NCBI GenBank assembly: GCA_000525675.1
Contig: CP002190.1
Location: 1,736,001 to 1,800,000, forward strand
Source of the DNA: Bdellovibrio bacteriovorus W
GTDB taxonomy: Bacteria; Bdellovibrionota; Bdellovibrionia; Bdellovibrionales; Bdellovibrionaceae
Length of the DNA: 64,000 nucleotides
Direction: 5' to 3'
Made by a program: the position numbers and the translations under genes. Below the pieces are notes generated by a model. It was given only the letters and a program-made list of their open reading frames with translations, was not told the origin of the DNA and searched no databases. Numbering within the stretch: the stretch's first letter is position 1; every line of letters begins with the position of its first letter. Of the stretch, positions 54,125-64,000 are shown piece by piece.

Positions 54125-55411
54125 CTACTCCTTTTTTTTGACTTTCAAAGTTAAACCAGTTCTCTCAAGGACATGAACCTTGTCGCCCTCTTGCAGAGGC
54201 GTTTCTGAAGTGAAATTCCAGATCTCTCCAAGAATTTGCACCTGTCCTTTTTTTCCATCATCCTGAATGCTACCCACAACACCTGTATTGGCCTGCAGAT
54301 CACTATCACTGTCCCCGCTTTTAAAACGTAGGCTCTTCAGAGCTAGATATGCCATCCCCAAAACGAAACTACCAAGAACTAATACGACGGATAAAATCAA
54401 CCCCACTGGCAAGCTATAGCCGGTTGCCGCTGTGTCGAAAAGAAAAACGCTGCCTAAGAAAATTCCCACAAGACCTCCGATAGCTAAAATGCCATAACTC
54501 GGAATAAAAATTTCTAAAGCCAAGAAAATCACACCTAGTAAAATCAAACCGAGTCCACCCCAGACAACGGCCATTTTATGAAAGGCGACCAGAGACAATA
54601 ACAATCCCATGGCTCCTAAAACCCCAGGTGCAATAAGCCCCGGGTGACTGAGCTCAAGATATAATAAGCCCAAGCTTCCCATGAAAATCAAATACGCAAA
54701 CTCTGGATCTGCAACAAAGTTTAATACTTTAGCGCGCACGTCTTGAGGAAACTCGTAAAGCTCTCCAACAGAGAAACCTTTTTCTTGGGCCTTCTTTAAA
54801 AACTCTTCTTCAGTTTGCGCTAAAATATCTAGGGCTTTTTCTTTGTGGGCCTCTTCAGAAGAAAGGGCTTTGGCTTCAGTCACGATTTCTTTAGAAAACT
54901 CTAAATTGCGACCACGAAGTTTCGTCATGCCTTCAAGCCAACTCACGGTATCGTTAATCATCTTCTTGCGAAGATCTTCAGGCATTTCTCCACCGCCACC
55001 TAAAACTGGAGTGGCCGCCCCCACATTCGTCGCATTCAGTCCGCCGTTGAGGTGACATGCTTGCAAAATAATAGCCCCAGCACTTCCCGCATGCCCTCCT
55101 TGCGGAGTGATCAAACAATAATAGGGAATTTTTGAAGCTAATATATTTTCAACAATGATTCGCGTGCTCTGTAAACTTCCACCCGGAGTATTAAGTCGCA
55201 ATAAGATCGACCCACAGTTTTTCTCTTCCGCTCTTTTTTGCGCACGCTCAAGATAATCAGAAGTTCCCGCTGAAATCGCCGTATCGACCGTTGCCACCAG
55301 TGTGCAAGACTCACCTTTAACAGTGTCACTTACTTCTTGTGCGTAAGAGATGCTAGAGAAAACAAATGTCAGAACAAATCCAAAAATAAAATTTAATGAA
55401 GAGGTTCTCAT
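54125..55411 (-). CDS. nfeD: NfeD-family membrane protease
   Basis: 428 residues, the long form. Signal peptide (ISYAQE, ~25), then a ClpP/SppA-class serine protease domain with nucleophile in GGHAGSAGAIILQAC and GATPVLGGGGEM-type loop, a coiled segment, four or five membrane helices (~245-370) and a C-terminal NfeD OB domain (LQANTGVVGSIQDDGKKGQV). Paired with the downstream slipin. It overlaps the gene before it (55408-55908) by 4 bases. Confidence 0.92.
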   Translation of the reverse strand: MRTSSLNFIFGFVLTFVFSSISYAQEVSDTVKGESCTLVATVDTAISAGTSDYLERAQKRAEEKNCGSILLRLNTPGGSLQSTRIIVENILASKIPYYCLITPQGGHAGSAGAIILQACHLNGGLNATNVGAATPVLGGGGEMPEDLRKKMINDTVSWLEGMTKLRGRNLEFSKEIVTEAKALSSEEAHKEKALDILAQTEEEFLKKAQEKGFSVGELYEFPQDVRAKVLNFVADPEFAYLIFMGSLGLLYLELSHPGLIAPGVLGAMGLLLSLVAFHKMAVVWGGLGLILLGVIFLALEIFIPSYGILAIGGLVGIFLGSVFLFDTAATGYSLPVGLILSVVLVLGSFVLGMAYLALKSLRFKSGDSDSDLQANTGVVGSIQDDGKKGQVQILGEIWNFTSETPLQEGDKVHVLERTGLTLKVKKKE

Positions 55412-55908
55412 AGACTCAACTCCTTCATTACCTTTTGAAGATCATTCCATACAACTTTTTTAGCCCCCGCATCTTCTATAAGATAAGAAGGACTGTAGGT
55501 TTCTAACCAACGACTAGAACCTTTGATGATAATTTCGCCGATGTCTTTGGGGAATGAACTAAAAACCACGATCATGCGTGCACGACAATGTTTTAAAAAC
55601 TCTGACGGCAATAAAGAGCGATCCTCTAAAGTAACATCTAACTCTAGCACCTGAATATTTTTGAGGCGCATCGCCGCTTTCATTTTTCCGAAAAGATCTT
55701 CGACTTCAGGTAAAAATAAACTTTCTTTAGATTGAGAAAGGATGTTCAGAAATACCAACTCAAAATTGGCATCCTGAGGAAATTCAAACGCGCCTTTTTT
55801 AGATAAAAAATGCGTCCCCGTCACTGCCGGAGCAGCTTCTTTTCCATCGGCTATTAAAACCTCATGGATACCTAAGACTTCTGAGAGATATTTTTGATAA
55901 TCGCGCAT
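55408..55908 (-). CDS. Small protein with UDG-superfamily-like C terminus
   Basis: 166 residues, no signal peptide. First gene of the slipin/NfeD unit, overlapping NfeD by ATGA. The C-terminal stretch (ETYSPSYLIEDAGAKKVVWN, then DLQKVMKEL) strongly recalls the end of family-4/UdgX-type uracil-DNA glycosylases (HPSYLLR, then W-x-DL). The middle strand ARMIVVFSS also fits that fold. Catalytic N-terminal motifs and Fe-S cysteines are absent, so it may be a degraded or repurposed UDG fold. Function unknown. Confidence 0.5.
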   Translation of the reverse strand: MRDYQKYLSEVLGIHEVLIADGKEAAPAVTGTHFLSKKGAFEFPQDANFELVFLNILSQSKESLFLPEVEDLFGKMKAAMRLKNIQVLELDVTLEDRSLLPSEFLKHCRARMIVVFSSFPKDIGEIIIKGSSRWLETYSPSYLIEDAGAKKVVWNDLQKVMKELSL

Positions 55909-55985
55909 GGGGCGATCTTACTTCAGGGCCTGTGAAGAGACTAATAAACTCGGTAGCTAACGCAGCGTCCCCCTTTGAAAGTTTC

Positions 55986-56012
55986 AAAAATAAGCCCACT
56001 GGTTGGGCTTAT
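55986..56012 (-). terminator. Terminator of the MFS gene
   Basis: ATAAGCCCA/TGGGCTTAT stem with a 5-base loop followed on the minus strand by TTTTTGA. About 28 bases after the stop at 56040. Confidence 0.87.
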
Positions 56013-56039
56013 ATATCTCGATCAAAGAAACATGACTGC

Positions 56040-57296
56040 TTAATGGTGATCAAGGGTTTTCACAATTCCCTTATAGAAGCCAAAAAGTCCTAAACAAGTG
56101 CCCGCCGCAACAAGGGCCACAGTGGTCGAACTGACTTTTGCCAAAGCCCCCCAACTCACCGCCCCCAATGCCATACCGGCATAAAAGACTGAAAGAAAAA
56201 CCCCCAGCATGGTGGCTTTCAAACGAGATGCCCCTGCCATTTGCCGCGAGTTCATATTCATTAACGTTGCAAGAACAAGCCACCCTGTTCCTGCTAGAAA
56301 CATCGCAACACAGATAAACAAGTAATTAGGTGCAAATCCTAAAATCAACATCCCGATTCCATACACCAGATAAGATCCAGCCAAGGACTGATCCGATCTG
56401 CCAGGAAGCATAATCTTATTTGAAAGAAAGGCACTGACACAGGCACCGATTCCAAAAAAACCTAAGAGAGATCCAAACTCTAAAGAGCTTAACTCTAACT
56501 CCACACGCCCTCTTGAAGGATAGAGAGCCCACATAGCTGAAGCAAAAAAGGTGACTAAAAAGATTTCCAACCATCGACGCAAATTAGGAAGGGAGAAAAG
56601 CGGAGCCCAGTCTGAATCATCAAACTTTGGAATTGCCTGTGTTTGCAAAGACGCTGGCAAAGGCCAACGATAGAAGAAAACAATAAGACCTAAGAAAGAC
56701 AATGAGTTCACAAAGAAGGCAGCCTCTGGACCAAAACCACTCAACAGTCCCCCACCAATACTCGGCCCCACAACACGAGTAATATTTATTCCCATATAAT
56801 ACACAAGCACGGCTTGTGCCTGCATATTTCCCGGAACGATGTCAGTGAGTACAGATTGAAATGCTGGGTTGGTAAGAGCAAAACCAAGCCCCATCAAAAG
56901 AGCCAGTGATAATAAACTCGGCACCGTGATCTGCTCTTGCCAAACTAAGTAGGCCAACGTACCGGCTGAGCAAAACATTAGAATTTGCGCAAACAAAAGA
57001 AGCTGCCGCTTATACCCTTTATCTGCAAGGTAGCCTCCGGGAATACTGAAAAATAAAATCGGTAAGCTACCAGAAAAAGACAATAGCGAAATGATCAATG
57101 GAGAGGAGTTCAAGTGAGTCATCACCCACCCTGCTGCGACGTCTTGAATCCATGTACCAAGATTAGAAAGAAAGGCACAAACCCAGAAATACAAGAAGAG
57201 CTTACTCTTCAGCGGTGCCCACACACTGACGGGATTATCAAGAACCTGTCGCTGACTTGCAAGGGTTTCGCTAGCAACTTTATCACTCATGACCAC
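56040..57296 (-). CDS. MFS transporter (MFS_3/EntS-like)
   Basis: 418 residues, ~12 transmembrane helices. Starts LFLYFWVCAFLSNLGTWIQD, VAAGWVMTHLNSS and GGYLADKGYKRQL (MFS A-like motif), all of the MFS_3 (enterobactin-exporter-like) group. Substrate unknown; family members export siderophores or drugs. A single-gene unit with terminator. Confidence 0.88.
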   Translation of the reverse strand: MVMSDKVASETLASQRQVLDNPVSVWAPLKSKLFLYFWVCAFLSNLGTWIQDVAAGWVMTHLNSSPLIISLLSFSGSLPILFFSIPGGYLADKGYKRQLLLFAQILMFCSAGTLAYLVWQEQITVPSLLSLALLMGLGFALTNPAFQSVLTDIVPGNMQAQAVLVYYMGINITRVVGPSIGGGLLSGFGPEAAFFVNSLSFLGLIVFFYRWPLPASLQTQAIPKFDDSDWAPLFSLPNLRRWLEIFLVTFFASAMWALYPSRGRVELELSSLEFGSLLGFFGIGACVSAFLSNKIMLPGRSDQSLAGSYLVYGIGMLILGFAPNYLFICVAMFLAGTGWLVLATLMNMNSRQMAGASRLKATMLGVFLSVFYAGMALGAVSWGALAKVSSTTVALVAAGTCLGLFGFYKGIVKTLDHH

Positions 57297-57359
57297 TCCA
57301 AAAGAACGTCATAAAACAAAAACTCCTAATCACTTCACTTTAAAAGATCGAAGCAGAAA

Positions 57360-58445
57360 TTAGGAACTAAAGATTGCAGCTAAAGGATTCATTGTCGGCA
57401 TTTCAGACTTTTCGAGTAAGACCACTTCGCCACCTCTTAAGAGCACGTCACAGGCGATGTCATCCAAAACATCCGCCATTTCCGTCTCTATAACTCGATC
57501 ATAATATATCACGTGACCATTTGCACGGTTGTAATGCCCAGAAACTTCAGAATTCTTTTGCAGCAAGAGTTTCTTCACACGGCCCTTGATGACTGCGGAA
57601 GAAATATCTTCCAAACGATCGGACGCCATTTTCCGAGCAGAACTTTCAATATACTCTTGTGTGTCTTTCTGTTTCACGTCTTTAAGATAGGATCGCATTC
57701 GAGTGTGTGCTTCTGGCAACAGATTTTCCGTGAAGCCTTTTAACAAGTCCCCTTGGGTCTCTACAAATAAAGGATCTGGATGGGTCGCAACTCTTTTAAA
57801 AACCGAATAAACTTCTAGAGGGGAATAGACAATCAAAGGCCTTTCATCAAACTCAGGCTCAGCCTTTAGTTTTGAATCTAAGTCTTTTAAGAAAGCCTTC
57901 AGCGGCGCCCGTGCTTTTTGAATCTCATAGTAGATATTTTCATTAAAGCGTTTCCAATGAACAAAGAATTCACCATCTACGCGATCCAACATAAAACTAT
58001 TCGTCTCTATCCACGAATGTCCCTGACATGAGATGAGTTTTGCAGACTCTGATAAAAGTAAGAGAATATTAAAAACGTGCTCACCTTGAAGTTCTTCTAA
58101 AATCGGTTTTAGATAAAAACTTTGCGAGACCATAAACTTGTCAACGATCGGCATTTGGCAAATGTAAAATGAACCTTGCGTACGGTTTTTAAAAATCGCG
58201 ATCCCCTCGTCCACTGACTTTAAATGGTCAGAGGGTGTAAAACGCAGAAGATCTGTCAAAAGAGCCGTGTTCACAAGAGCATCTTTGCCATAAGAAAGGA
58301 CGCTGGCGACTTTTTCTAAAATTTCAAAATACCTTTCGTCGTAATCTTGAAGAGAGGCTTGCTTAGAAATATAAATCGAAATGCAGGGACCTTCTTGATT
58401 CTTCAATAAGCTTCGTAAATGCTCGTGGCTCATCTTTACAAACAT
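57360..58445 (-). CDS. baeRF-family (bacterial archaeo-eukaryotic release-factor-like) protein
   Basis: 361 residues. MSHEHLRSLLKNQEGPCISIYI, FKNRTQGSFYICQMPIVDKF and the FYLKPILEELQGEHVFNILLL segment match the N-terminal half of baeRF proteins; the C-terminal ~100 residues (ISSAVIKGRVKKLLLQKN, VLLEKSEMPTMNPLAAI) resemble the eL30-like third domain. These are thought to handle stalled ribosomes or peptidyl-tRNA, but most are untested. A lone gene. The nearby ATG at residue 5 is an alternative start. Confidence 0.72.
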   Translation of the reverse strand: MFVKMSHEHLRSLLKNQEGPCISIYISKQASLQDYDERYFEILEKVASVLSYGKDALVNTALLTDLLRFTPSDHLKSVDEGIAIFKNRTQGSFYICQMPIVDKFMVSQSFYLKPILEELQGEHVFNILLLLSESAKLISCQGHSWIETNSFMLDRVDGEFFVHWKRFNENIYYEIQKARAPLKAFLKDLDSKLKAEPEFDERPLIVYSPLEVYSVFKRVATHPDPLFVETQGDLLKGFTENLLPEAHTRMRSYLKDVKQKDTQEYIESSARKMASDRLEDISSAVIKGRVKKLLLQKNSEVSGHYNRANGHVIYYDRVIETEMADVLDDIACDVLLRGGEVVLLEKSEMPTMNPLAAIFSS

Positions 58446-58573
58446 AGCACGGCCCCCCTTCTTCCGCTTTACTCCATGATAGATGTAAACGGAAAAAGAG
58501 ACTTGAAATCTCTTTGTCGAGAGCCTGCCTAATGACAGTTTTCACTCTAGACAAAAGTTCTTGGAAGTATAAA

Positions 58574-60133
58574 CTACTTTCGACGGCGCAATCTTTGCGA
58601 GATCGCCTGTACTTCAGGTATTCTTAAAGCACTTGTCCATACAAAGTAGCTCAATCCATAAATCGAAAGTCCAAGGAGAGCTTGACCAATGATGTGCCAG
58701 TTTTTATGCGGAATTAAATACAAGACACCTTGAGCAATCACAGCACTTATAAGAGCCGCGCCCCAGAGCTTTGACATATATCCCAACCCCACAGAGGAAG
58801 AACCTATTTTTCGCGTCAATGAATGCTTCAAAAAGAAGTACTCGATCCATCCCGCAAGAGCTGCTGAAAGGGTCAACAGAGGCGTTCCCCACTCTGGAGA
58901 AATTTGCACATCTTTTGTAAAATAGAATGCTAAATAAACCCCTAACGCTGTTCCAAAGACGATTCTTAAAATTGCAAACTTCAGTGGAGTGCGCGGATCC
59001 TTTAAAGAGTAAAACGTGGATGAGTAGAGTCGCGAAAGAGTGGTCGCTAAAAGCCCCACTGTGTATCCCATCAATACAAACCAAACATAGCGAGTTTCAG
59101 CAACTTTAAACGCGCCTGTTTGAAAAACTGCTCCGACGATCAATTCACCCAAAAAGACAAATCCAACCACTGAAGGAATGATGAAAAAAGAAATCTGTCG
59201 CAGTCCTTTTTTTAAGCGCGCCTGCAGATAAGCTTTAATTTCTTCTTCACTGCCTTGAGCCTGACTCATCGTTGGCAACTCGGCGGCTGAGACGCTCATA
59301 CCAAAGAGACTCACTGGCAAAAGATAAAGTGTCTGCGCATAGGCGATGGCAGAAACAGCTCCCGTTGGTAATAGACTGGCTAGAATATTATCCACGTAAG
59401 CACTGACCTGCACTACTCCACGAGAGGTCACCACTGGCACAAAGTTCTTTAAAACTGTGGGCACACCTTTGGCGCGAATTGATAAAGAAGGTCGCAACTT
59501 TCTTCCCAGACGCATGGCCGAGGGCAATTGCACAAAGAACTGTAAGAAACTCCCAGCCACCAATCCCCATGCTACGATTTCAGCAAGCTCCCATTGATCT
59601 TCAGAGAACCCGTAGAGTAAAAGACTGGCTATGATTGCAAGGTTCCAAATGACAGGCGCTACATAACTTAGAAAGAATTTTTTATGTGAATTTAAAATTC
59701 CTAAGCACCATGCCGACATCACTAAAAAGCCAGTACCTGGGAAAAGTATTTGCACGATTTTAACAGTCAGCTCTTTTTTCTCGCCATGAAATCCCGGAGC
59801 AATAACATCAATCAACCATGGGCTGAGAAGAACCCCAAATAAAACCAACGCCGAAGTCAGTAAGAATAATAAACTACCAACAACGGAAGCCACCTTTGCG
59901 GCGTCTTCATCGTGTTTTTTTGCAAGCATTTCGGCATAAACTGGGATGAAACTTGCTGACAAAACTCCTTCGCCAAAGAGGTTCTGCAAGAAGTTGGGAA
60001 TTTTTAAGGCTGCTTTAAAAGCATCTCCGGCATCAGAGGTTCCGAAAAAGTAAGCAAACACTCTTTCACGAACAAGCCCTGCAATGCGACTGAGAAAAAT
60101 TCCAACAGCAACTAACAGGGCATGACTTTTCAC
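58574..60133 (-). CDS. murJ: Lipid II flippase MurJ
   Basis: 519 residues, ~14 helices. Start [22 protein letters not shown], then FGTSDAGDAFKAALKIPNFLQNLFGEGVLSASFIPVYAEML, both diagnostic of MurJ (MviN). It flips undecaprenyl-linked peptidoglycan precursor. The ATG overlaps the uvrC stop by 4 bases, so it is translationally coupled to a DNA-repair operon, a less common neighbourhood. Confidence 0.96.
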   Translation of the reverse strand: MKSHALLVAVGIFLSRIAGLVRERVFAYFFGTSDAGDAFKAALKIPNFLQNLFGEGVLSASFIPVYAEMLAKKHDEDAAKVASVVGSLLFLLTSALVLFGVLLSPWLIDVIAPGFHGEKKELTVKIVQILFPGTGFLVMSAWCLGILNSHKKFFLSYVAPVIWNLAIIASLLLYGFSEDQWELAEIVAWGLVAGSFLQFFVQLPSAMRLGRKLRPSLSIRAKGVPTVLKNFVPVVTSRGVVQVSAYVDNILASLLPTGAVSAIAYAQTLYLLPVSLFGMSVSAAELPTMSQAQGSEEEIKAYLQARLKKGLRQISFFIIPSVVGFVFLGELIVGAVFQTGAFKVAETRYVWFVLMGYTVGLLATTLSRLYSSTFYSLKDPRTPLKFAILRIVFGTALGVYLAFYFTKDVQISPEWGTPLLTLSAALAGWIEYFFLKHSLTRKIGSSSVGLGYMSKLWGAALISAVIAQGVLYLIPHKNWHIIGQALLGLSIYGLSYFVWTSALRIPEVQAISQRLRRRK

Positions 60134-62022
60134 TCTTCAACCTCGGACTCTTCTTCTTCAAGATCGTTTAATTGCAAAAGCACACGTTCTGCCAAAACTC
60201 GATTGAAAGTCTTGATCTGCGCGATTTCCTCTGCACTAGCGCCCTTTATTTCATCAATAGAGTTAAATCGAGTCAAAAGAAGTTTTTTTCTTTTCTCTCC
60301 AAGCCCCACGACATAATCCAATTCACTCTCTAAAGATGTATTTTCTCGAAGCTTGCGATGATACGTAATGGCAAAACGATGGGCTTCATCACGAATCCCC
60401 GTCAAAATGTGCAAAGCCTCTGAATTGGACTTAAATGTCACGGGATTAGCTCGCCCTGGAAGGAAGAATCTTTCTTCGGTGGAATGAACCTCTTGAGCCT
60501 GAAAGTCTCTTTCCGTTCGTGCCTTCGCTAGCCCCACTACGGGAATGTCCTGACGACCGATTTCTTCTAAAATCTTAATCGCCTGACTGAGCTGTCCTTT
60601 CCCACCATCGATTACAATCAACTGAGGATCCTCATACTCAAAGTGTTTAAAGCGTCGACTTAGAACCTCGTACATAGAGGCAAAGTCATCAACCCCCTGC
60701 ACTGTCTTTATTTTGTAACGTCGATAGTTATCTTTAGACGGAACCCCTTCTTCAAAGACCACCTGAGACGCCACGGTCTCAGCTCCTTGGAAGGTGGAGA
60801 TATCATAACACTCTATGCGCCGAGGAAACTCTGGCAGATGAAGCTTGGCTTGAATCTCTTCAAGACCACGAATTTTTTCTTCTGATTTTGAAACATACTT
60901 TTCAAAGTGGGCTTGAGCGTTGTCGTTAGCCATGGCTACTAAGTTACGACCACGCTCATCGGTTGCAAATCGCACACTGACTTTGTTTCCCGAACGCTCT
61001 TTTAAAACCTCGGCCATGAGCTTCGACATATCGTTCCCAATATCTAATGCTAAAAGCACCTCATCAGGAATGAAGTTGTCATCATAGTATTGATTTAAAA
61101 AGTCCACGAGCCACTCACGAGGATCTTCTGTAAAGCTATTGGGATCAATATGTGGCAAGAAGTGAGGCCTTGTGCCAATCACTCTCCCTGAACGAATATG
61201 CACGGTCTCGATCAGGCAGCCCCGTTCGTCTCCGTAAAAGCCCACCGCATCTTGATCTTTTTCTGACGTGTCGTTGATGACGGCTTGTTTTTCTAAAATA
61301 GCCTTCACTGCTGAAATTGAATCTCGCAATCTTGCAGCGACTTCAAATTTTTCTTCTTCAGCAGCCCCCATCATTCTTTCAGTGAGTGCTTTAACAACTT
61401 TTTTATTTTGCCCTTTAAGAAACAACCGCGCGCCTTCAAGTTCTTCACGATATTGTTCTTTTGAAATATAGCTCACACAAGGGGCCGTGCATCTACCAAT
61501 TTGATGAGTCATGCAAGGACGTGTACGGGTTTTAAAAACCATATCCGTGCAATCACGAATTTTAAATGTCCTATTTAAAAAGCGGATCGTTCCCTGGACC
61601 GCATAGCCTGAAGTGTAGGGACCAAAATATAAGGCTCCATCTTTTTTCACTTTGCGCGCCAAGTACAGTCGAGGAAAGTCATCCCCCCATGAGAAACGAA
61701 TATAAGGATAGGCCTTATCATCACGCAGGCGGATATTATATTTAGGGCGGTGCTTTTTAATTAAAGAGGCCTCTAACAAAAACGCTTCGACTTCAGTTTT
61801 TGTTAGAATGTATTCAACCTCTAAAATATTTTTGACTAAAAGACGCGTCTTTGGAGAATGATCTTTGCTATCCGTGAAATAACTGCGCACGCGGCTGCGT
61901 AAGTTCTTAGCCTTGCCAATATAGATAATCTTATCCGCATGACCTTTCATCAGATAGACCCCGCTTTGCTGCGGGAATTCTTTCACTCTGTCTCTGAGTT
62001 CCTCAAAACTACTTGAGGCCAT
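60130..62022 (-). CDS. uvrC: Excinuclease ABC subunit UvrC
   Basis: 630 residues, normal length. N-terminal GIY-YIG nuclease ([35 protein letters not shown]), Cys cluster [19 protein letters not shown], UvrB-interaction UVR motif ([14 protein letters not shown]), RNaseH-like EndoV domain ([30 protein letters not shown] with catalytic Asp) and C-terminal HhH ([15 protein letters not shown]). Makes both incisions in nucleotide-excision repair. Overlaps uvrB by 14 bases. Confidence 0.97.
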   Translation of the reverse strand: MASSSFEELRDRVKEFPQQSGVYLMKGHADKIIYIGKAKNLRSRVRSYFTDSKDHSPKTRLLVKNILEVEYILTKTEVEAFLLEASLIKKHRPKYNIRLRDDKAYPYIRFSWGDDFPRLYLARKVKKDGALYFGPYTSGYAVQGTIRFLNRTFKIRDCTDMVFKTRTRPCMTHQIGRCTAPCVSYISKEQYREELEGARLFLKGQNKKVVKALTERMMGAAEEEKFEVAARLRDSISAVKAILEKQAVINDTSEKDQDAVGFYGDERGCLIETVHIRSGRVIGTRPHFLPHIDPNSFTEDPREWLVDFLNQYYDDNFIPDEVLLALDIGNDMSKLMAEVLKERSGNKVSVRFATDERGRNLVAMANDNAQAHFEKYVSKSEEKIRGLEEIQAKLHLPEFPRRIECYDISTFQGAETVASQVVFEEGVPSKDNYRRYKIKTVQGVDDFASMYEVLSRRFKHFEYEDPQLIVIDGGKGQLSQAIKILEEIGRQDIPVVGLAKARTERDFQAQEVHSTEERFFLPGRANPVTFKSNSEALHILTGIRDEAHRFAITYHRKLRENTSLESELDYVVGLGEKRKKLLLTRFNSIDEIKGASAEEIAQIKTFNRVLAERVLLQLNDLEEEESEVEE

Positions 62023-64000
62023 CCTTTAGGACCTCCGCACTTTCTGTCTCCACTTCACCACTGCGAATCGAAAGTTCGGTGATTTGCAGTCGCTTGATTT
62101 CATCGCGAATCTTAGCAGCCTCTTCAAATTCAAGATTGGCAGAGTACTCTTTCATCTTAGCACGTAACTTCTCAATCTCGACCTGAATCTGATCAGGCTT
62201 GTTCGAAAATTTATGATAAGCAGCCTGAGCCTTGTTCTCTCCCGCCAGAATGGTTGCCTGCAGGGTGCCATCAAAGACCTCACCCAAACCTTCTTTAATA
62301 CGCTTACGCACAGTCTGAGGAGTGATTCCATGCTGACGGTTGTACTCTTCTTGAATGGCTCGGCGACGATCTGTTTCTCGCATAGCTTTTGCCATGCTCT
62401 CAGTCACCGTATCTCCATACAAAATCACACGCCCGTTGACGTTTCTCGCAGCTCGTCCAATGGTTTGAATCAAAGATCTCTCTGATCTTAGGAATCCCTC
62501 TTTATCAGCATCCGTTATCCCAACAAGACTTACCTCTGGAATATCTAACCCTTCTCGTAAAAGATTGATCCCCACAAGAACGTCAAAAACTCCTAATCGC
62601 AAGTCTCTTAGAATCTCAGTTCGTTCAACTGTTTTCACCTCGCTATGAAGGTACTTCACCTTCACGCCCAGATTTTCATAATACTCCGTGAGATCTTCGG
62701 CGGAGCGCTTCGTAAGCGTTGTGATTAAAACCCGCTCTTGCTTCTTCACTCGGTCGCGAATTTCCTTTAAAAGATCGTCGACCTGATGGCGCACGGGGCG
62801 CACCTCGACTTGAGGGTCAATCAAACCTGTCGGACGAATGATCTGCTCGACAATCACCCCTTCAGATCTTTCAAGTTCATAATTTCCTGGAGTGGCAGAG
62901 ACATAGACAACCTTATCCACCATTTTTTCAAACTCTTGAAAGTTAAGAGGTCTATTGTCTAGTGCCGAAGGCAGTCTAAATCCATGCTCCACCAATGTTT
63001 GCTTACGAGCTCGGTCGCCACGATACATTCCACCCAGCTGCGGAACGGTCACGTGGGACTCATCAATAAAAGTTACGAACTCTTGAGGAAAGTACTCCAA
63101 TAGCGTTGGAGGTGGCTCGCCGGGACCTCTACCCGTCATATGGCGGGAATAGTTTTCAATCCCCTGACAAAAACCCATCTGCTCCATCATCTCGATGTCA
63201 TAATAAGTTCTTTGTTCAAGTCTTTGCGCCTCAAGGGGTTTCATCTCTTGCTTTAACTGAACCAACTGTTCACGCAATTCATCTTGAATCGTACGAATCG
63301 CTTTTTGCAGGTTGTCTTCACTTGTGACGTGATGGCTTCCTGGATAGATACCAATCTGATCCAGCTCTTCTAAAACTTGGCCCGTCAGAGGGTCCACCCA
63401 AGAAAGTCTTTCGATAAAGTCGCCAAAGAACTCGATGCGAATCGCGCGATCCTCTTCGTAAGGAGGAAAAACTTCCACATTATCACCACGAACGCGCACC
63501 GTCCCCCGCGAAAAATCCACATTGTTACGCTGATACTGAATGCGAATCAACTCACGCAAGAGATGATCGCGCTTCATTGAAGTATTCGACATTACCTGAA
63601 TCATCATGCCTTCATAGGCCTCTGGTGAACCTAGACCGTAGATACAGGAAACCGAGCTCACAATAATCACATCGCGACGATCAAACAAAGATCGCGTCGC
63701 TGAGTGGCGCATCCGATCAATCTGCTCATTGATCGCAGAGTCTTTTTCGATATAGGTATCTGTAGATGGGATGTAAGCCTCTGGCTGGTAGTAATCGTAA
63801 TAGCTCACAAAATATTCTACGGCATTTTGCGGAAAGAGTTCTTTCATCTCTGCGTAGATCTGCGCTGCCAGAGTTTTATTTGGCGCCAAAATCAGAGCGG
63901 GCTGATTTAATTGTGCGATTGTGTGCGCCATTGTGAATGTCTTCCCTGAACCCGTCACTCCGAGGAGAGTTTGATACTTCAAACCGGCTTTGAAGTTTTC
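62009..64000 (-). CDS. uvrB: Excinuclease ABC subunit UvrB, 5' end beyond the window
   Basis: The frame is open to the last base, so the annotated Met at 63982 is not the start; at least six earlier codons are in view and the family's ~20-30 N-terminal residues are missing. Walker A is [12 protein letters not shown]; the beta-hairpin [20 protein letters not shown] is present; helicase motifs [18 protein letters not shown] and QTIGRAARN follow; a UVR domain ([18 protein letters not shown]) ends the protein. Damage recognition and loading partner of UvrA and UvrC. Confidence 0.97.
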   Translation of the reverse strand, partial: ENFKAGLKYQTLLGVTGSGKTFTMAHTIAQLNQPALILAPNKTLAAQIYAEMKELFPQNAVEYFVSYYDYYQPEAYIPSTDTYIEKDSAINEQIDRMRHSATRSLFDRRDVIIVSSVSCIYGLGSPEAYEGMMIQVMSNTSMKRDHLLRELIRIQYQRNNVDFSRGTVRVRGDNVEVFPPYEEDRAIRIEFFGDFIERLSWVDPLTGQVLEELDQIGIYPGSHHVTSEDNLQKAIRTIQDELREQLVQLKQEMKPLEAQRLEQRTYYDIEMMEQMGFCQGIENYSRHMTGRGPGEPPPTLLEYFPQEFVTFIDESHVTVPQLGGMYRGDRARKQTLVEHGFRLPSALDNRPLNFQEFEKMVDKVVYVSATPGNYELERSEGVIVEQIIRPTGLIDPQVEVRPVRHQVDDLLKEIRDRVKKQERVLITTLTKRSAEDLTEYYENLGVKVKYLHSEVKTVERTEILRDLRLGVFDVLVGINLLREGLDIPEVSLVGITDADKEGFLRSERSLIQTIGRAARNVNGRVILYGDTVTESMAKAMRETDRRRAIQEEYNRQHGITPQTVRKRIKEGLGEVFDGTLQATILAGENKAQAAYHKFSNKPDQIQVEIEKLRAKMKEYSANLEFEEAAKIRDEIKRLQITELSIRSGEVETESAEVLKDGLK

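Overview
The window looks like chromosome from a Bdellovibrio-type predatory bacterium (Bdellovibrionota). The supports are long modular secreted fibre and Ig-repeat proteins, a fragment of a TIGR02147-type HTH protein (a family abundant in Bdellovibrio and Fibrobacter), many short exported proteins of unknown function and a base composition visibly below 50 % GC. The low GC fits the exovorus/Pseudobdellovibrio side better than B. bacteriovorus. This is inference; no 16S gene is present.

Layout. 1-2.4 kb: end of a DMT-family membrane protein, a duplicated receiver/PilZ-like protein and a His-rich periplasmic protein. 2.5-10.65 kb (minus): a queuosine/Sec operon, queA-tgt-yajC-secD-secF-recJ-queC-DUF366. 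10.7-14.0 kb (minus): an envelope/stress group (small beta-barrel, two paralogous OmpA-like proteins, CsbD-like, BON). 15.0-17.6 kb: a frameshifted contractile tail-sheath-like gene that begins with a signal peptide, then a 1.36 kb IS3-family element inserted with a GATC duplication into the hairpin between the sheath gene and a POT peptide transporter. 19.4-22.2 kb: PAP2 phosphatase, a membrane-anchored WYL-like protein and a deleted P4-type integrase beside tRNA-Leu(GAG), probably the scar of an integrative element. 22.5-31.4 kb (minus): a compact six-gene surface operon: Ig-repeat protein, transcobalamin/intrinsic-factor-like toroid protein, trimeric-fibre-like protein, lipoprotein, small membrane-anchored protein, TonB-dependent receptor.

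31.7-38.5 kb: mnmH-selD for 2-selenouridine in tRNA, gene debris (HTH fragment, palindrome, PAP2 tail duplicate), a membrane protein, a YbdK-like carboxylate-amine ligase and a secreted class-I glutamine amidotransferase-like hydrolase. 38.6-46.9 kb: subtilisin-like protease, PF10136 membrane protein, a four-gene periplasmic cluster (redoxin, YtkA/FixH-like, CCGG beta-barrel, His-rich YtkA-like) suggesting metal handling, KH-domain protein and an HELGH metallopeptidase. 47-64 kb: comM, tRNA-Cys, GFA protein, xerC/D-type recombinase, two lipoproteins, SpoIID-like protein, slipin-NfeD pair, MFS exporter, baeRF-like protein and the overlapping uvrB-uvrC-murJ set. uvrB runs off the right edge.

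The strongest candidates for new biology are the 22.5-31.4 kb surface operon, which places an intrinsic-factor-like architecture beside a TonB-dependent receptor and a predator-type fibre, and the orphan tail-sheath gene with a Sec signal peptide. Two genes in the 15-17 kb stretch are each broken by one base in a short G run, so base-calling there should be checked before calling them dead.
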